From Furfurilactobacillus entadae (GTDB lineage Bacteria; Bacillota; Bacilli; Lactobacillales; Lactobacillaceae), in the NCBI RefSeq assembly GCF_045862745.1, contig NZ_BQXN01000009.1, positions 1-64,000 on the forward strand: a stretch of 64,000 bases of DNA. The letters are read 5' to 3'. The position numbers were made by a program, and so were the translations under genes. The notes beneath the pieces were generated by a model. It was not told where the DNA came from. It did not search any database and saw nothing but the letters and a program-made list of their open reading frames with translations. This document shows, piece by piece, positions 42,303 through 52,090 of the stretch (positions within the stretch are counted from its first letter, which is position 1; each line of letters begins with the position of its first letter).

Positions 42303-43658
42303 TTAATCGAAGAAGTTGCGGAAGAAATTACGAACGCTACTCGTCCGGTCCTTCTTAACTTCTGCGGTGTCACTTGATTGACTGTTGTTTGTTGATTGTT
42401 GACGTGCTGTTGGTGCGGCAGCACTAGCGGCCTGACGGGGTTGTGCTCGCCGATCAACGGCCGGTTCAATTGGCGCTTGGGGCACAAACTCACCCATTAA
42501 CGCATCCTTTACCAACCGCTGCGTTTCTGTTTGCCAGCCACTGTACGTAATCAACGCCAAGGCCGTTGCGTTTTGTGGATGGCGCAGTCCCATTTGATCA
42601 GGTACATAAATGTGGACATGAACGCCGAACACTGATTCGGCAAGTTCCACAATTCCTGGTAATGCGGCAACCCCACCAGTGAGCATGACCCCACCAGGGA
42701 GTTCAAGCGCAGCAACCTCATCAAGTGAGGCGCGTAACGTTTCGAAGATCTGCCGTAACCGTGCTTCAATGATCTCAGCTAAATAGTGTTCTGTCACCTG
42801 AACTGGCTCGCTTTGACCAACAACATCCACTGGAAAGCGATTTTCTTCACTAGCAGCGCTTGCAATGGCAAAGCCATAATCACGCTTTAAGCGCTCCGCG
42901 TTTTCCATTGAGGTGTTCAATACCACGGAAATGTCCTTGGTAATGAAATCGCCACCCTCTTGGTCCACAACGGCATACTTCAATTTGTGATCGTGAATGA
43001 CCGCTGCACTAGACTGACCACCACCGAGATCGATAATGACAGTCCCAAAATCTTGTTCACCATCATTTAGCACAGTTCGACCAAGTGCCAATGGCGTGAC
43101 GGTTACGTCAGCCACATGGAGTCCGGCCTGCTCAACCGCCTTTTTGGCGTTATGAACGATGGTCTTTGGACCGGTGTACATCGTTCCGTGCAATTCTAAC
43201 CGAACACCCATCATGCCACGAGGGTCTTTGATTTCATCAAAGCCGTCCACAACAAATTCATCTGGCGCCAGTGCGATGATTTCGCGTTCAGGTGGCAAAC
43301 TTTGAAACAAAGCTGCGTTCGTCACGTTTTGAACGTCACGGTCTGTGATTTCACGTGCTTGGTTACCATCAGCGACGGCAACCATCCCAGTTGTTGGTTC
43401 AATTTTTAGCTGGTTAGCTGGAATTCCTAAGATGATCGAGTCGATGTGAACATTGGCCTTTTGTTCGGCTTGCTGAATGGCACTCCGAATGGCGCTTGCG
43501 GCCTGATCGATATCAACGATCACCCCACGACTAAGGCCGTGTGATGGTTGTGTTCCTGCTCCGATCACGTTCATTTCGCCGTTGTTATTTTCGGCAACGA
43601 TCACCTTGATTGTGGTGGTCCCAATATCCAACCCGACGAAAATTTCCGCATTATCCAT
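42303..43658 (-). CDS. ftsA: Cell division protein FtsA
   Basis: A 451-residue actin-like protein that ties FtsZ to the membrane. Features are the ATP site GLDIGTTTIKVIVAE at residue 8, IIDLGGGQSSAAVI near 205 and GGVMLTGGVAALPGI near 330. A C-terminal tail of about 60 residues, rich in Ala/Gln/Ser, ends in the amphipathic helix SVRNFFRNFFD. AGGAGG lies upstream. A terminator separates it from divIB, so it likely has its own promoter in the gap 43659-43811. Confidence 0.96.
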   Translation of the reverse strand: MDNAEIFVGLDIGTTTIKVIVAENNNGEMNVIGAGTQPSHGLSRGVIVDIDQAASAIRSAIQQAEQKANVHIDSIILGIPANQLKIEPTTGMVAVADGNQAREITDRDVQNVTNAALFQSLPPEREIIALAPDEFVVDGFDEIKDPRGMMGVRLELHGTMYTGPKTIVHNAKKAVEQAGLHVADVTVTPLALGRTVLNDGEQDFGTVIIDLGGGQSSAAVIHDHKLKYAVVDQEGGDFITKDISVVLNTSMENAERLKRDYGFAIASAASEENRFPVDVVGQSEPVQVTEHYLAEIIEARLRQIFETLRASLDEVAALELPGGVMLTGGVAALPGIVELAESVFGVHVHIYVPDQMGLRHPQNATALALITYSGWQTETQRLVKDALMGEFVPQAPIEPAVDRRAQPRQAASAAAPTARQQSTNNSQSSDTAEVKKDRTSSVRNFFRNFFD

Positions 43659-43811
43659 ATCTACCGGAACCTCCTAAAAATTATGCTTCATCAAAATAAT
43701 TTTGTTTTAATCATTCAATTCATTGATTTTGTTGATAATACAGAGTGTTCACTCCATATTCCAATTACTAAAAGTTTACCATACTTAGGGTAAGTAACGC
43801 ACCCGGATTTG

Positions 43812-43841
43812 AAAAAACACCGCACTAGAGCGGCGTTTTTA
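43812..43841 (-). terminator. Terminator between divIB and ftsA
   Basis: AACGCCGC pairs with GCGGTGTT (one G-U) across a 6-nt loop, followed on the minus strand by TTTTTT. It lies about 60 bp after the divIB stop and splits the dcw cluster into two transcripts or attenuates it. Confidence 0.7.
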
Positions 43842-43897
43842 ACAACATTTCCCACAATTTAATTTTTTCATGACTTTTGCCGTCATCGTCACGAAAA

Positions 43898-44827
43898 TTA
43901 TTGCGTTGTCACCTGACTCTGGGCCACATTTGATGACGCGGTTGTCGGTGATTTTTCAGATGAACTTGAGCTTGTTTGACTCGTTGAGCTTTTGGCCGCC
44001 TTAAACGGGTGCGAATAAGCCCCAACTTCAAGGTTAATGACACCCTTTTTGTTCATTGACGCTGCAATCTCCGGATAATACTTCATTTTAGCGCCAAATG
44101 TGTCTGCTGTCGCGTAAACTTCATTGCCATCGTTCATAAATAGATGCAACCGGTCCGGATTTTCTTTAGTTGGCGATAAATCAATTTGTGAAATTCCGCG
44201 CTTTACGTCCGCCGATAAACCAGCATACTGTTTAATCACCGTTGCAAACGTATCGTCCGATTTAAAGCCACCGTAAACGGGGTAGCCAGATCCCGCCACC
44301 GGATGATCCTGAGCCGTTTTCAAAATTCGCCCATTTTCGATGACGACATAATACTTATTGTTCTGCATTAAGTACCCTGCCTGACGATACTCTTTTGCCG
44401 TTAGCTGAACCGTCCACCCATTTTGAATCTTCACAGAAAGGTGCTGAATAAGGTCATTATTCTTGGTTGCGGTGGCCTCAAGTTGCCGATCGTGGCGCCA
44501 AATTGTCCACAGCGGCTGACCGGACTTAACACCACTAGCCTGAATGATTTGCTTACTGGTCAATGTTTTAGTGTGGTTAGCGGTCACTGAATGCACCATT
44601 AATAGTGGTGATCCCATTAGCCCCACTAACAACAACAATCCGGCGAAAACGCCTCCCACCAAATGGCGGCGGTGCCGATTAACGACATCACTGTGTGGCG
44701 GCTTTGGTGGGGTCGCGTTAATCGGCTTTATTTTCGGCGTTGTCCTTGCACCACGACCTGACCGGAACAGTCGTGCCCGTTTCTTTGGTGGAACTGTTTG
44801 TGAACCAATTCGATTTGCGATGGCCAA
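43898..44827 (-). CDS. divIB: Cell division protein DivIB/FtsQ
   Basis: A 309-residue bitopic protein. A basic cytoplasmic N-terminus of about 55 residues is followed by one membrane helix (HLVGGVFAGLLLLVGLMGSPLLM), then the POTRA domain (VHSVTANHTKTLTSKQIIQASG) and the FtsQ/DivIB domain. The extracellular tail is rich in Ser/Thr. It forms the DivIB-FtsL-DivIC complex at the septum. It starts at TTG 44827 behind AGAAGGAAGG. Confidence 0.9.
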   Translation of the reverse strand: MAIANRIGSQTVPPKKRARLFRSGRGARTTPKIKPINATPPKPPHSDVVNRHRRHLVGGVFAGLLLLVGLMGSPLLMVHSVTANHTKTLTSKQIIQASGVKSGQPLWTIWRHDRQLEATATKNNDLIQHLSVKIQNGWTVQLTAKEYRQAGYLMQNNKYYVVIENGRILKTAQDHPVAGSGYPVYGGFKSDDTFATVIKQYAGLSADVKRGISQIDLSPTKENPDRLHLFMNDGNEVYATADTFGAKMKYYPEIAASMNKKGVINLEVGAYSHPFKAAKSSTSQTSSSSSEKSPTTASSNVAQSQVTTQ

Positions 44828-44900
44828 CGCCTTCCTTCTTTGATGAACTTAACCGTCCCCATCGATGGTAAAGACGGGAACGTCCCCTACTTTAAATTGA

Positions 44901-46016
44901 TTACTTTGATTGAACAAGTGCCGTTACGGCGTCTAACAGCTGGTCGGCAGCGTCTGGTACGCCCATCTTTTTAGCAGCCGCGGCCATCTGTGTCCGCTGG
45001 GCATCATTTGTCATCAACTGATCCACAACACTCATTAACCGGTCCACCGTTAGTTCAGGTTCCGTGATCATTTCCGCGGCCCCAACCTTTACCAAACTTT
45101 TGGCATTCTTTGTCTGATGATCGTTTGTCACGTATGGACTTGGAATTAAAATGGACGCAATTCCCAGTGCCGTAATTTCTGCCAGACTTGTTGCCCCTGC
45201 CCGGCCAACAATGGCGGCTACCCGTGGCAATACTTCTGGCATGTTACTGATGTACGGTTTAACGACCACATTTTCAGCGGGGTGAATGCCATCCGCTTCT
45301 AACTGGGCCATCACATCGTCATAACGCTTCTGCCCAGTCACAAAGACAACCTGGTACGGCCGCTGATTAAATTCAGGAATTGCCTTTTCACTAACGGCAT
45401 TAATTTTTAATGCCCCCTGGCTTCCACCAAAAATCAACAGGGTCGGCACATCATCCTTCAGCCCGTAGCTCGACCATTGAAAATCACTGTGCATCGTGGC
45501 CACTTGTTGGGCCCGCGGGTTTCCGGTGAAGATAACCTTTTGTTCTGGAAATTGATCACGGGCATCCTCAAACGCAATGGCGATCTTATCCACAAACCGT
45601 GCCAAAAACTTATTGGTGACCCCGACAACGGAATTTTGTTCATGAATTAGCGTTGGAATGTGCATCCGGCTAGCCGCATACAACACGGCTGAACTGACGT
45701 AACCACCGGTTCCCACAACAACATCCGGTTTAAAATCTGCAATAATTCGGCGTGCTTCCCGCACCCCTTCAATGAATAACCGGAGGGTACTAATGTTTGT
45801 CGTTAACCCGTGCCAGTTTTTTTGCCGTGAAAACCCCTGTAATTTAATGGTCTCAAACCGGATTCCACGGGCTGGCACAATTTTGCTTTCCAGGCCGCGT
45901 TGCGTTCCAACATAACAAAATTCAGCCGTGTTGTCGTGCGCCTTTAAATCATCAATTAATGCCAACGCAGGGTAAATATGCCCCCCGGTGCCACCACCAG
46001 ATACCATTAATCTCAT
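44901..46016 (-). CDS. murG: Undecaprenyl-PP-MurNAc-pentapeptide GlcNAc transferase
   Basis: A 371-residue peripheral membrane glycosyltransferase that makes lipid II from lipid I. The N-terminal GGGTGGHIYPALAL loop, the second loop GTGGYVSSAVLYAA, and the UDP-GlcNAc site FGGSQGALKIN, then RAGATSLAEI, are all present. Its ATG overlaps the murD stop (ATGA). Confidence 0.97.
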   Translation of the reverse strand: MRLMVSGGGTGGHIYPALALIDDLKAHDNTAEFCYVGTQRGLESKIVPARGIRFETIKLQGFSRQKNWHGLTTNISTLRLFIEGVREARRIIADFKPDVVVGTGGYVSSAVLYAASRMHIPTLIHEQNSVVGVTNKFLARFVDKIAIAFEDARDQFPEQKVIFTGNPRAQQVATMHSDFQWSSYGLKDDVPTLLIFGGSQGALKINAVSEKAIPEFNQRPYQVVFVTGQKRYDDVMAQLEADGIHPAENVVVKPYISNMPEVLPRVAAIVGRAGATSLAEITALGIASILIPSPYVTNDHQTKNAKSLVKVGAAEMITEPELTVDRLMSVVDQLMTNDAQRTQMAAAAKKMGVPDAADQLLDAVTALVQSK

Positions 46017-47395
46017 GCGTGTTGCTCCTTTTGTCCCGTCAATTGTTCAACAGCTTTAATGTATTCGTCCCCGCGCACCTCAAAGTTCGGGAACTGATCC
46101 CATGAGGCGTTCGCCGGTGAAAGGAGAATAATGTCACCCTCGTCACTCATTTGATAAGCGGCAGGGACAGCAGCAGGCGCGTTTTCAGCAAACTGAATGT
46201 TTGTAATGCCCGCCTTTTTGGCAGCATCAGCTAACAACTCTTTTGTCTGCCCGAATAAAACAACGCCCTTCACGTGCGCCTTTAAATCGTCAACCAACCG
46301 GTCAAACGTAAACCCGCGGTCTAAGCCCCCAGCAAGCAAAACGATTGGCCGGCTAAACCCACGAAGGGCCATCTGGGTTGCTTCAATGTCCGTCGCCTTG
46401 GAATCGTTATAAAAATCCCGGCCTTCATACGTCATCACATACTGTAAACGGTGACGAACACCAGCAAATGTCCGCAGTGTTCTGGCAATGGCCTCACTTG
46501 TCTGCCCGGCAATCTTGGCGGCAGCCAGTGCAACCAGCGCATTTTCAACGTTTTGTTCACCCGGGACGTTAATCGCGCTAACCGGCAAAATTGCTTCGCC
46601 CCGCCACATTAACTGACCGTCAGCCACATAGGCGTCAGTCTCCGGTAAGCCTTCTCGTGACACTTTGATGATCTGTGCCCGCGATTGCGTTGCTAACTCG
46701 CGTAGTTCAGGCAAGTCCCAGTTCATCACCAAGTAATCATCCGCTGTTTGATTCATGGTAATCCGCATTTTGGCAGCCACATAGGCGTCACGACTTCCAT
46801 GCCAATCAATGTGGGCAGTGTAAATGTTTGTGATCACCGCAATGTGCGGGTGCAAGGTTTGAATCCCTGCCAGCATGAAACTAGACAGTTCTGTCACCAA
46901 AACATCTTTTTCTCCGACCATCTGGACCACCTGGCTGGCCGGCACACCAATATTTCCGGCGTACTTTGCAACGCCCACCGTGCGATCCTGGTTCAACATG
47001 TTCGTAATCATGGTGGTGACCGTCGTCTTGCCGTTTGTACCGGTAACCCCAATGAGTTCAGCGTCATTTACCTGAGCAGCCAATTCAACCTCTGAAATCA
47101 CCGGAATGTGGTGCGCCTGAGCGGCCTTGATCAACGGATTACTGTAAGGAATTCCTGGGTTTTTCACCACAAGGGCAAAGTCTTCTTCTAATAACGACAC
47201 CGGGTTACTTCCTGCAATGACCCGAATTCCGTCAGCAACGAGTGCCTTTGCCTCTGGATTTTCATCAAACGGTTTCGCATCGTTTGCCGTGACCAGGGCG
47301 CCCAGTTTCTTTAGTAAGCGCGCGGCATTCGCCCCACTCTTTGCCAATCCTAAAACCAACACCTTTTGATTTTTATACGTCGTTATTTGTTTCAC
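46013..47395 (-). CDS. murD: UDP-N-acetylmuramoyl-alanine--glutamate ligase
   Basis: A 460-residue Mur ligase that adds D-Glu to UDP-MurNAc-Ala. Features are the N-terminal Rossmann motif KVLVLGLAKSGANAA, the ATP loop GVTGTNGKTTVTT near residue 112, and NDSKATDIEATQMAL in the central domain. GTG 47395 (VKQITTYKN) matches the usual start of family members. An ATG at 47437 would add 14 residues and has a poor ribosome site. Confidence 0.95.
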   Translation of the reverse strand: MKQITTYKNQKVLVLGLAKSGANAARLLKKLGALVTANDAKPFDENPEAKALVADGIRVIAGSNPVSLLEEDFALVVKNPGIPYSNPLIKAAQAHHIPVISEVELAAQVNDAELIGVTGTNGKTTVTTMITNMLNQDRTVGVAKYAGNIGVPASQVVQMVGEKDVLVTELSSFMLAGIQTLHPHIAVITNIYTAHIDWHGSRDAYVAAKMRITMNQTADDYLVMNWDLPELRELATQSRAQIIKVSREGLPETDAYVADGQLMWRGEAILPVSAINVPGEQNVENALVALAAAKIAGQTSEAIARTLRTFAGVRHRLQYVMTYEGRDFYNDSKATDIEATQMALRGFSRPIVLLAGGLDRGFTFDRLVDDLKAHVKGVVLFGQTKELLADAAKKAGITNIQFAENAPAAVPAAYQMSDEGDIILLSPANASWDQFPNFEVRGDEYIKAVEQLTGQKEQHA

Positions 47396-47443
47396 AGTGT
47401 GCACCCGTTTCTTTAAATTTTTAAAGCTAAAAGCCATATGTAC

Positions 47444-47469
47444 CCGGTTGATCACATTCAATCAACCGG
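47444..47469 (-). promoter_or_regulatory. Stem-loop between mraY and murD
   Basis: CCGGTTGAT / ATCAACCGG form a perfect 9-bp stem with an 8-nt loop and no T run. It sits in the murD leader and may affect mRNA stability or murD translation. Confidence 0.4.
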
Positions 47470-47497
47470 ACAGTTAATCATTTACATTATTAATATG

Positions 47498-48466
47498 TTA
47501 CCACATCGCCCAGATGCCGGTAATTGCCATCACGGCACCAATTGCCCAAAACGTCAGGTCAATGCGCCATTCACCCCAGCCATCCAGTTCAAACTGATGG
47601 TGGATCGGCGTCATTTTAAAGAGCCGTTTTCCGTGTGTGATGTGGAAGTAGCTCACCTGAATCATAACCGTGGCCGTTTCCGTAACGAACACACCACCGA
47701 CCCATAGTAGAGATAACTCATGGTGTAACAAAATGGCAACGGCTGCTAAGGCCCCACCCAGTGCTAAGGAACCCATGTCCCCCATAAAAATCTGCGCTGG
47801 CTTATGGTTCCACAACAGAAAGGCTGCTAAGGCCCCAACGGTTGCTAAACAAAACGTCATGACCCCGTATTGCTGTTGGTGCTGAGCAATGATGCCGTAC
47901 GCAAGAAAGGCAATGATGGAAAGCCCCGTGGCTAAACCATCCAGGCCGTCCGTTAAGTTGACCGCATTTGAAAAGCCGATCAGCCAGATGATTGCAAACA
48001 AGCCATACCCGATGCCAAGCGGCACATTGCCAACAAACGGCACATGCAGGTTCATGGAAAAACCAGCGATTGCAAACATAATGACGAACACAACGGCTCC
48101 GATAATTTGCCCAAGCATCTTTTGTCGAGCCTTCAGACCATCGTTTTGCCGATTAAACACCTTAATGGAGTCATCCCACATGCCCAGCGCCCCATAGAAA
48201 ATCATGGTAAACATAAGCATTCCGGCACTGCCATCAAGATGGTGTTGCACCAGCCCCACAATAAGCGTTGTTACGATGGCGGCCACAATGAACATCAGGC
48301 CTCCCATCGTCGGTGTACCATTCTTTTTTTCGTGCCAACTGAGACCCTTTTCCCAGATGGTTTGGCCCTCACCGTGGGCGCGGAAATACCGAATTAAAAA
48401 GGGTAAAAAGATTGCCGTAATGGCAAAAGCCACCACAAGTGACCAGATCCAAATATTGAGTTGCAT
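47498..48466 (-). CDS. mraY: Phospho-MurNAc-pentapeptide transferase
   Basis: A 322-residue enzyme with about ten membrane segments that makes lipid I. Conserved cytoplasmic loops are visible: KKNGTPTMGGLMF near residue 48, NAVNLTDGLDGLATG near 168, and KPAQIFMGDMGSLALGG near 221, with catalytic aspartates. Confidence 0.97.
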   Translation of the reverse strand: MQLNIWIWSLVVAFAITAIFLPFLIRYFRAHGEGQTIWEKGLSWHEKKNGTPTMGGLMFIVAAIVTTLIVGLVQHHLDGSAGMLMFTMIFYGALGMWDDSIKVFNRQNDGLKARQKMLGQIIGAVVFVIMFAIAGFSMNLHVPFVGNVPLGIGYGLFAIIWLIGFSNAVNLTDGLDGLATGLSIIAFLAYGIIAQHQQQYGVMTFCLATVGALAAFLLWNHKPAQIFMGDMGSLALGGALAAVAILLHHELSLLWVGGVFVTETATVMIQVSYFHITHGKRLFKMTPIHHQFELDGWGEWRIDLTFWAIGAVMAITGIWAMW

Positions 48467-48510
48467 AACGCTACTATCCCTACTTTCACATAATAAATGA
48501 TTGGTGCCGG

Positions 48511-50676
48511 CTACTTAAATTTCACCACTAACTGTGCGTTTCGTTGAATGGTTTGACCAGCCGCAATGTTTTGCTCGGTCACATAACCACTGCCTGAAGT
48601 TGTCACGGACATCCCGGCTAGTTTAGCATACGCTAACACATCCCCCATTGACCATCCCTTCATGTCAGTCATGGTCAAATTATCACCTGCCCGTAAGAAG
48701 ATTCGTTGGTTCGTGAGACTCGTGTCACCACCCTTTGGCGATTGCGCCGTGACCTTTTTACCATCACCGATCACAATCGGCGTTAACGATTTTGCCGTTA
48801 ACTGTTGGCTGGCGTCACTCACCGCCGTCCCCGTTAGTGATGGGACCTTGACCGTCGCTGTCTTCCCGGTTTTAGCAGTGTCATGGTTCATTTCCAGGGC
48901 CTCTTGCATCACCGGTTTGAACACGTCACTTTCCCACTTCGTAATGGTTTGATCAGGCACTTGCTTTGGTTGGTTAACGGTCACGTACAACAGGTACCGG
49001 GGGTTTTTGGCCGGTGCCATTCCAATAATGGAGTTCAGCGTTGAATCCATGCCGTCCATGTACTGCCCGTTACTCCCAACAACTTGCGCTGTCCCAGTTT
49101 TAGCAGCAACTTTATACCCGTCGATCTTAAAGTCCTGCCCCATCCCGTAGGATTTATACACATAATCCGTCATGTGATCGCGAACCGACTTAGCGGTTGC
49201 CGCACTGATCGGGTGCCCCACCATGGTTCGTTTGCCCTTATAGACAACTTTCCCGGTGTTCGGGTCAACAATTTTATCAATGTAGTACGGCTTGATCATG
49301 GTTCCGTCACCCGCAATTGCCGTGTACGCCTGCAATAACTGCATGGGGGTCACCGTGATCCCCTGACCAAACGCCGTGTTGGCCTGTTCAATCGGCTGTG
49401 AAAACTGCATGGTTCCACTTGCTTCGTTTGGAAGTCCACTCTTGGTCGACTTTAAGAACCCAAACGCCTTGATGTACTTCTGCCATGCGGTAGCGCCCAT
49501 TTGTTGCTCCAAATGGGCCATAGCAACGTTACTGGATAAGTCGAACCCTTTAGAGTACGTGATGGTTCCCCACCCATTGGGGTTCCAGTCCGGAACGACT
49601 GAGTTATCAATTTTGTACCGACCCGACTGATACGTTGCATTCCCGTTGAAGTTCCCGGTATCAATGGATGCTGCCAGTGAAATACTCTTCATGGTCGATC
49701 CTGGTTCAAACGGATTTTCCACCAAGAGGTTACTCCATTGATCGTTCAATCCTTCCATCGTTGACGCATTAAACGTGGGCCGTTGTGTTGCGGCCACGAT
49801 CTTACCGGTCTTAGTGTCCACCATCATGGCCACCATGTTCTTTGGTTGAAGTTTGTTATACAAAACCTGCATTTGATTTTCCAGCAGGTTTTGTAACGGA
49901 CTACTCAACGTCGTGTACACGTTATCCCCGTTTTTAACGGCCTTCTTGTTTTGCTGTGAATTCGGCAGTGTATAGCCAGACGAATCGTGCTTTGTCTGCT
50001 TAATTCCGTTTTCACCGGTCAACTTTTGATTCAGCTGTTGCTCGATCCCCATCTTACCGACGAGCGCCGTGAGCCCGTTTGAATCTTCCACCGGTTGCGC
50101 GTAGCCAATAATGTGGCTGGCAAAAATACCGTTTGGATACAGCCGCGCACTTTGCGTGGTAAATTCAATCCCACTCAGATTGGCCTGCTCGATCTTACGT
50201 TTTGTGGCAATGGATAGGTTCTTCCCGGCGGCACCAAATTCCACCTGGAAGGTATCCTTTTTTGCCGACGTTAACGTCGCCATGATTTTCTTTTGGTCAA
50301 CGTTCAGTGCTGCCCCCAAGGTCTTTGCAACCTTCGCTTTATCCGTCACATACATTGGTTTCCCAGTCGTCGATAACTGTTCCTTATTCAGGACCGCATA
50401 GACGGTGTATGTATTTGTATCCATCGCAATGGCGTTACCCTCTGCGTCATAAATCGTTCCCCGTTTGGCATGAACCGTCTGCTGCTCCGTATAGAGCGCC
50501 TGTGCCTGTTTCGACAGACTCACGTTTTGAACATGCTTACCCACGGCAATATAAACAAAACGAATGCCCAGCAAGATAAACACCGCAAGAATTGCAATCA
50601 GCAGTGTATTACCAAAATGCTGACGATTACGACGGGTGTTACCTAAACTAGACATTCGTTGCGGATCTTTTTTCAT
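48511..50676 (-). CDS. pbpB: Division-specific transpeptidase PBP2B with PASTA domains
   Basis: A 721-residue class B penicillin-binding protein for septal wall synthesis. An N-terminal membrane helix (FGNTLLIAILAVFILLGIRF) leads into the dimerisation domain. The transpeptidase has active serine FEPGSTMKSISLA near residue 310, SSNVAMA, and AAKTGTAQVVG near 540. Two PASTA domains end the protein (VKVPSLTGTAVSDASQQL and NLTMTDMKGWSMGDVLAYA). Its ATG overlaps the ftsL stop by one base. Confidence 0.95.
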   Translation of the reverse strand: MKKDPQRMSSLGNTRRNRQHFGNTLLIAILAVFILLGIRFVYIAVGKHVQNVSLSKQAQALYTEQQTVHAKRGTIYDAEGNAIAMDTNTYTVYAVLNKEQLSTTGKPMYVTDKAKVAKTLGAALNVDQKKIMATLTSAKKDTFQVEFGAAGKNLSIATKRKIEQANLSGIEFTTQSARLYPNGIFASHIIGYAQPVEDSNGLTALVGKMGIEQQLNQKLTGENGIKQTKHDSSGYTLPNSQQNKKAVKNGDNVYTTLSSPLQNLLENQMQVLYNKLQPKNMVAMMVDTKTGKIVAATQRPTFNASTMEGLNDQWSNLLVENPFEPGSTMKSISLAASIDTGNFNGNATYQSGRYKIDNSVVPDWNPNGWGTITYSKGFDLSSNVAMAHLEQQMGATAWQKYIKAFGFLKSTKSGLPNEASGTMQFSQPIEQANTAFGQGITVTPMQLLQAYTAIAGDGTMIKPYYIDKIVDPNTGKVVYKGKRTMVGHPISAATAKSVRDHMTDYVYKSYGMGQDFKIDGYKVAAKTGTAQVVGSNGQYMDGMDSTLNSIIGMAPAKNPRYLLYVTVNQPKQVPDQTITKWESDVFKPVMQEALEMNHDTAKTGKTATVKVPSLTGTAVSDASQQLTAKSLTPIVIGDGKKVTAQSPKGGDTSLTNQRIFLRAGDNLTMTDMKGWSMGDVLAYAKLAGMSVTTSGSGYVTEQNIAAGQTIQRNAQLVVKFK

Positions 50677-51047
50677 TATTTACTAACATTCCTTATGTTT
50701 TGACTGGACAGCGTCAACCCATTTTTAACAGCGACCGCATCCAACCGGGACCGGCTTGAAAGTTCACTGATTTCTTGGTTGGCAGAGGCATTTTTTGTGT
50801 TGACCTTGCTTAACTGAGCCTGCGTAGTCTGAAGTGTCCGTTGCGAAGCTGTAATGGCAATCTGCGTATGAATGATGTTGATCGCAAAGCACACCACGAT
50901 AATGCTACAAACTGCACCCAGCAACACTTCAAAGCCAGAAAGTGGCAATCGTTTAAACCCGGGGTTTTGTTGGTGATCCGACTGACCAGCTGGTGCGGCT
51001 TGTCGTTTTGGTTCTTCTGGTTGGGGTTGCGCTAAATTCTGTGCCAT
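50676..51047 (-). CDS. ftsL: Cell division protein FtsL
   Basis: A 123-residue bitopic protein. A Pro/Gln-rich cytoplasmic tail is followed by one membrane helix (FEVLLGAVCSIIVVCFAINII) and an extracellular coiled coil with heptads (ASQRTLQTTQAQLSKVNTKN). The position between rsmH and pbpB is diagnostic; the sequence itself is weakly conserved. Confidence 0.9.
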   Translation of the reverse strand: MAQNLAQPQPEEPKRQAAPAGQSDHQQNPGFKRLPLSGFEVLLGAVCSIIVVCFAINIIHTQIAITASQRTLQTTQAQLSKVNTKNASANQEISELSSRSRLDAVAVKNGLTLSSQNIRNVSK

Positions 51048-51108
51048 TAAGCTTAACTTCTTCCTTAAATTTTATGTGTAACAGTCATTGCATCATTCAA
51101 ATGGTGGC

Positions 51109-52062
51109 CTAATCAACCACCGCGTTGCGTTCAATGACCCGCAACTTTGCACTATGTGAACGGCGGTTATCCGCCAGTTCCGTTGCTGTGGCCTCAATGG
51201 GTTTTCGATTGACCAGGTGGAACTGGGGTAACATGTCATCCGGAACCACCGGCAACCCAGCCGGCAACTCTGGCAACTCCGTTTGTTCCTTAAACATGGT
51301 CTTAACCAACCGATCTTCTAATGACTGGAAGGTGATACAACTGACGCGGCCACCAGGATTTAGGAGCTTCAATGCTTGCTCCAAAGAACTTTCCAGTGCG
51401 CCTAATTCATCGTTGACCGCAATCCGAATGGCCTGAAAGGTCTTTTTGGCCGGGTGCCCACCATGTCGTCTGGCCCCCATGGGAATGGCATTTTTAATTA
51501 GTTCGGCCAGTTCCAACGTGGTTGTGATGGGATGATCTGCCCGGGTCTTCTCGATTTGCCGCGCAATCTGCTTGGAAAATTTTTCCTCACCGTAACGGTA
51601 AAAAATCCGAACCAGTTGGTTGTAATCCCACTCGTTAACCACCTGCATTGCTGATAAGTCCTGGTCTTGATTCATCCGCATATCAAGCGGCGCGTCCAAC
51701 CGGTAGCTAAAGCCCCGCTGTGCGTCATCAAACTGCGGGGAACTTACACCGAGGTCATACAAGACACCATCAACATGGGTCACGCCCTGGGCCGCCAATG
51801 CAGCGGTCAATTCACGAAAGTTTGCTTTGATCAGGGTCAATGTACCAGCCGCTATTGCCGCGGCCAAGTGTTCTTTATTGTAATCCAGTGCCGTTTGGTC
51901 CTGGTCAAATGCGTATAGGTGACCCGTCGTCAATGCACTCAAAATCTTAGCTGAATGTCCGCCACCGCCAAGGGTACAGTCGACGTAGACGCCATCAGGC
52001 TTGATGGCAAGTCCATCCACTGCTTCGTTTAGTAACACCGTCACGTGATTAAATGTTGCCAT
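51109..52062 (-). CDS. rsmH: 16S rRNA (cytosine(1402)-N4)-methyltransferase
   Basis: A 317-residue SAM-dependent enzyme (MraW). The SAM motif is VDCTLGGGGHSAKIL near residue 28, with the conserved DGVLYDLGVSSPQFDD near 99 and the C-terminal signature SHSAKLRVIER. The N-terminal HVTVLLNEAVDGL is typical. It is the second gene of the dcw cluster. Confidence 0.97.
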   Translation of the reverse strand: MATFNHVTVLLNEAVDGLAIKPDGVYVDCTLGGGGHSAKILSALTTGHLYAFDQDQTALDYNKEHLAAAIAAGTLTLIKANFRELTAALAAQGVTHVDGVLYDLGVSSPQFDDAQRGFSYRLDAPLDMRMNQDQDLSAMQVVNEWDYNQLVRIFYRYGEEKFSKQIARQIEKTRADHPITTTLELAELIKNAIPMGARRHGGHPAKKTFQAIRIAVNDELGALESSLEQALKLLNPGGRVSCITFQSLEDRLVKTMFKEQTELPELPAGLPVVPDDMLPQFHLVNRKPIEATATELADNRRSHSAKLRVIERNAVVD

Positions 52063-52090
52063 GCCGCCCTCCTCTCAGTTATTCAGCCCA

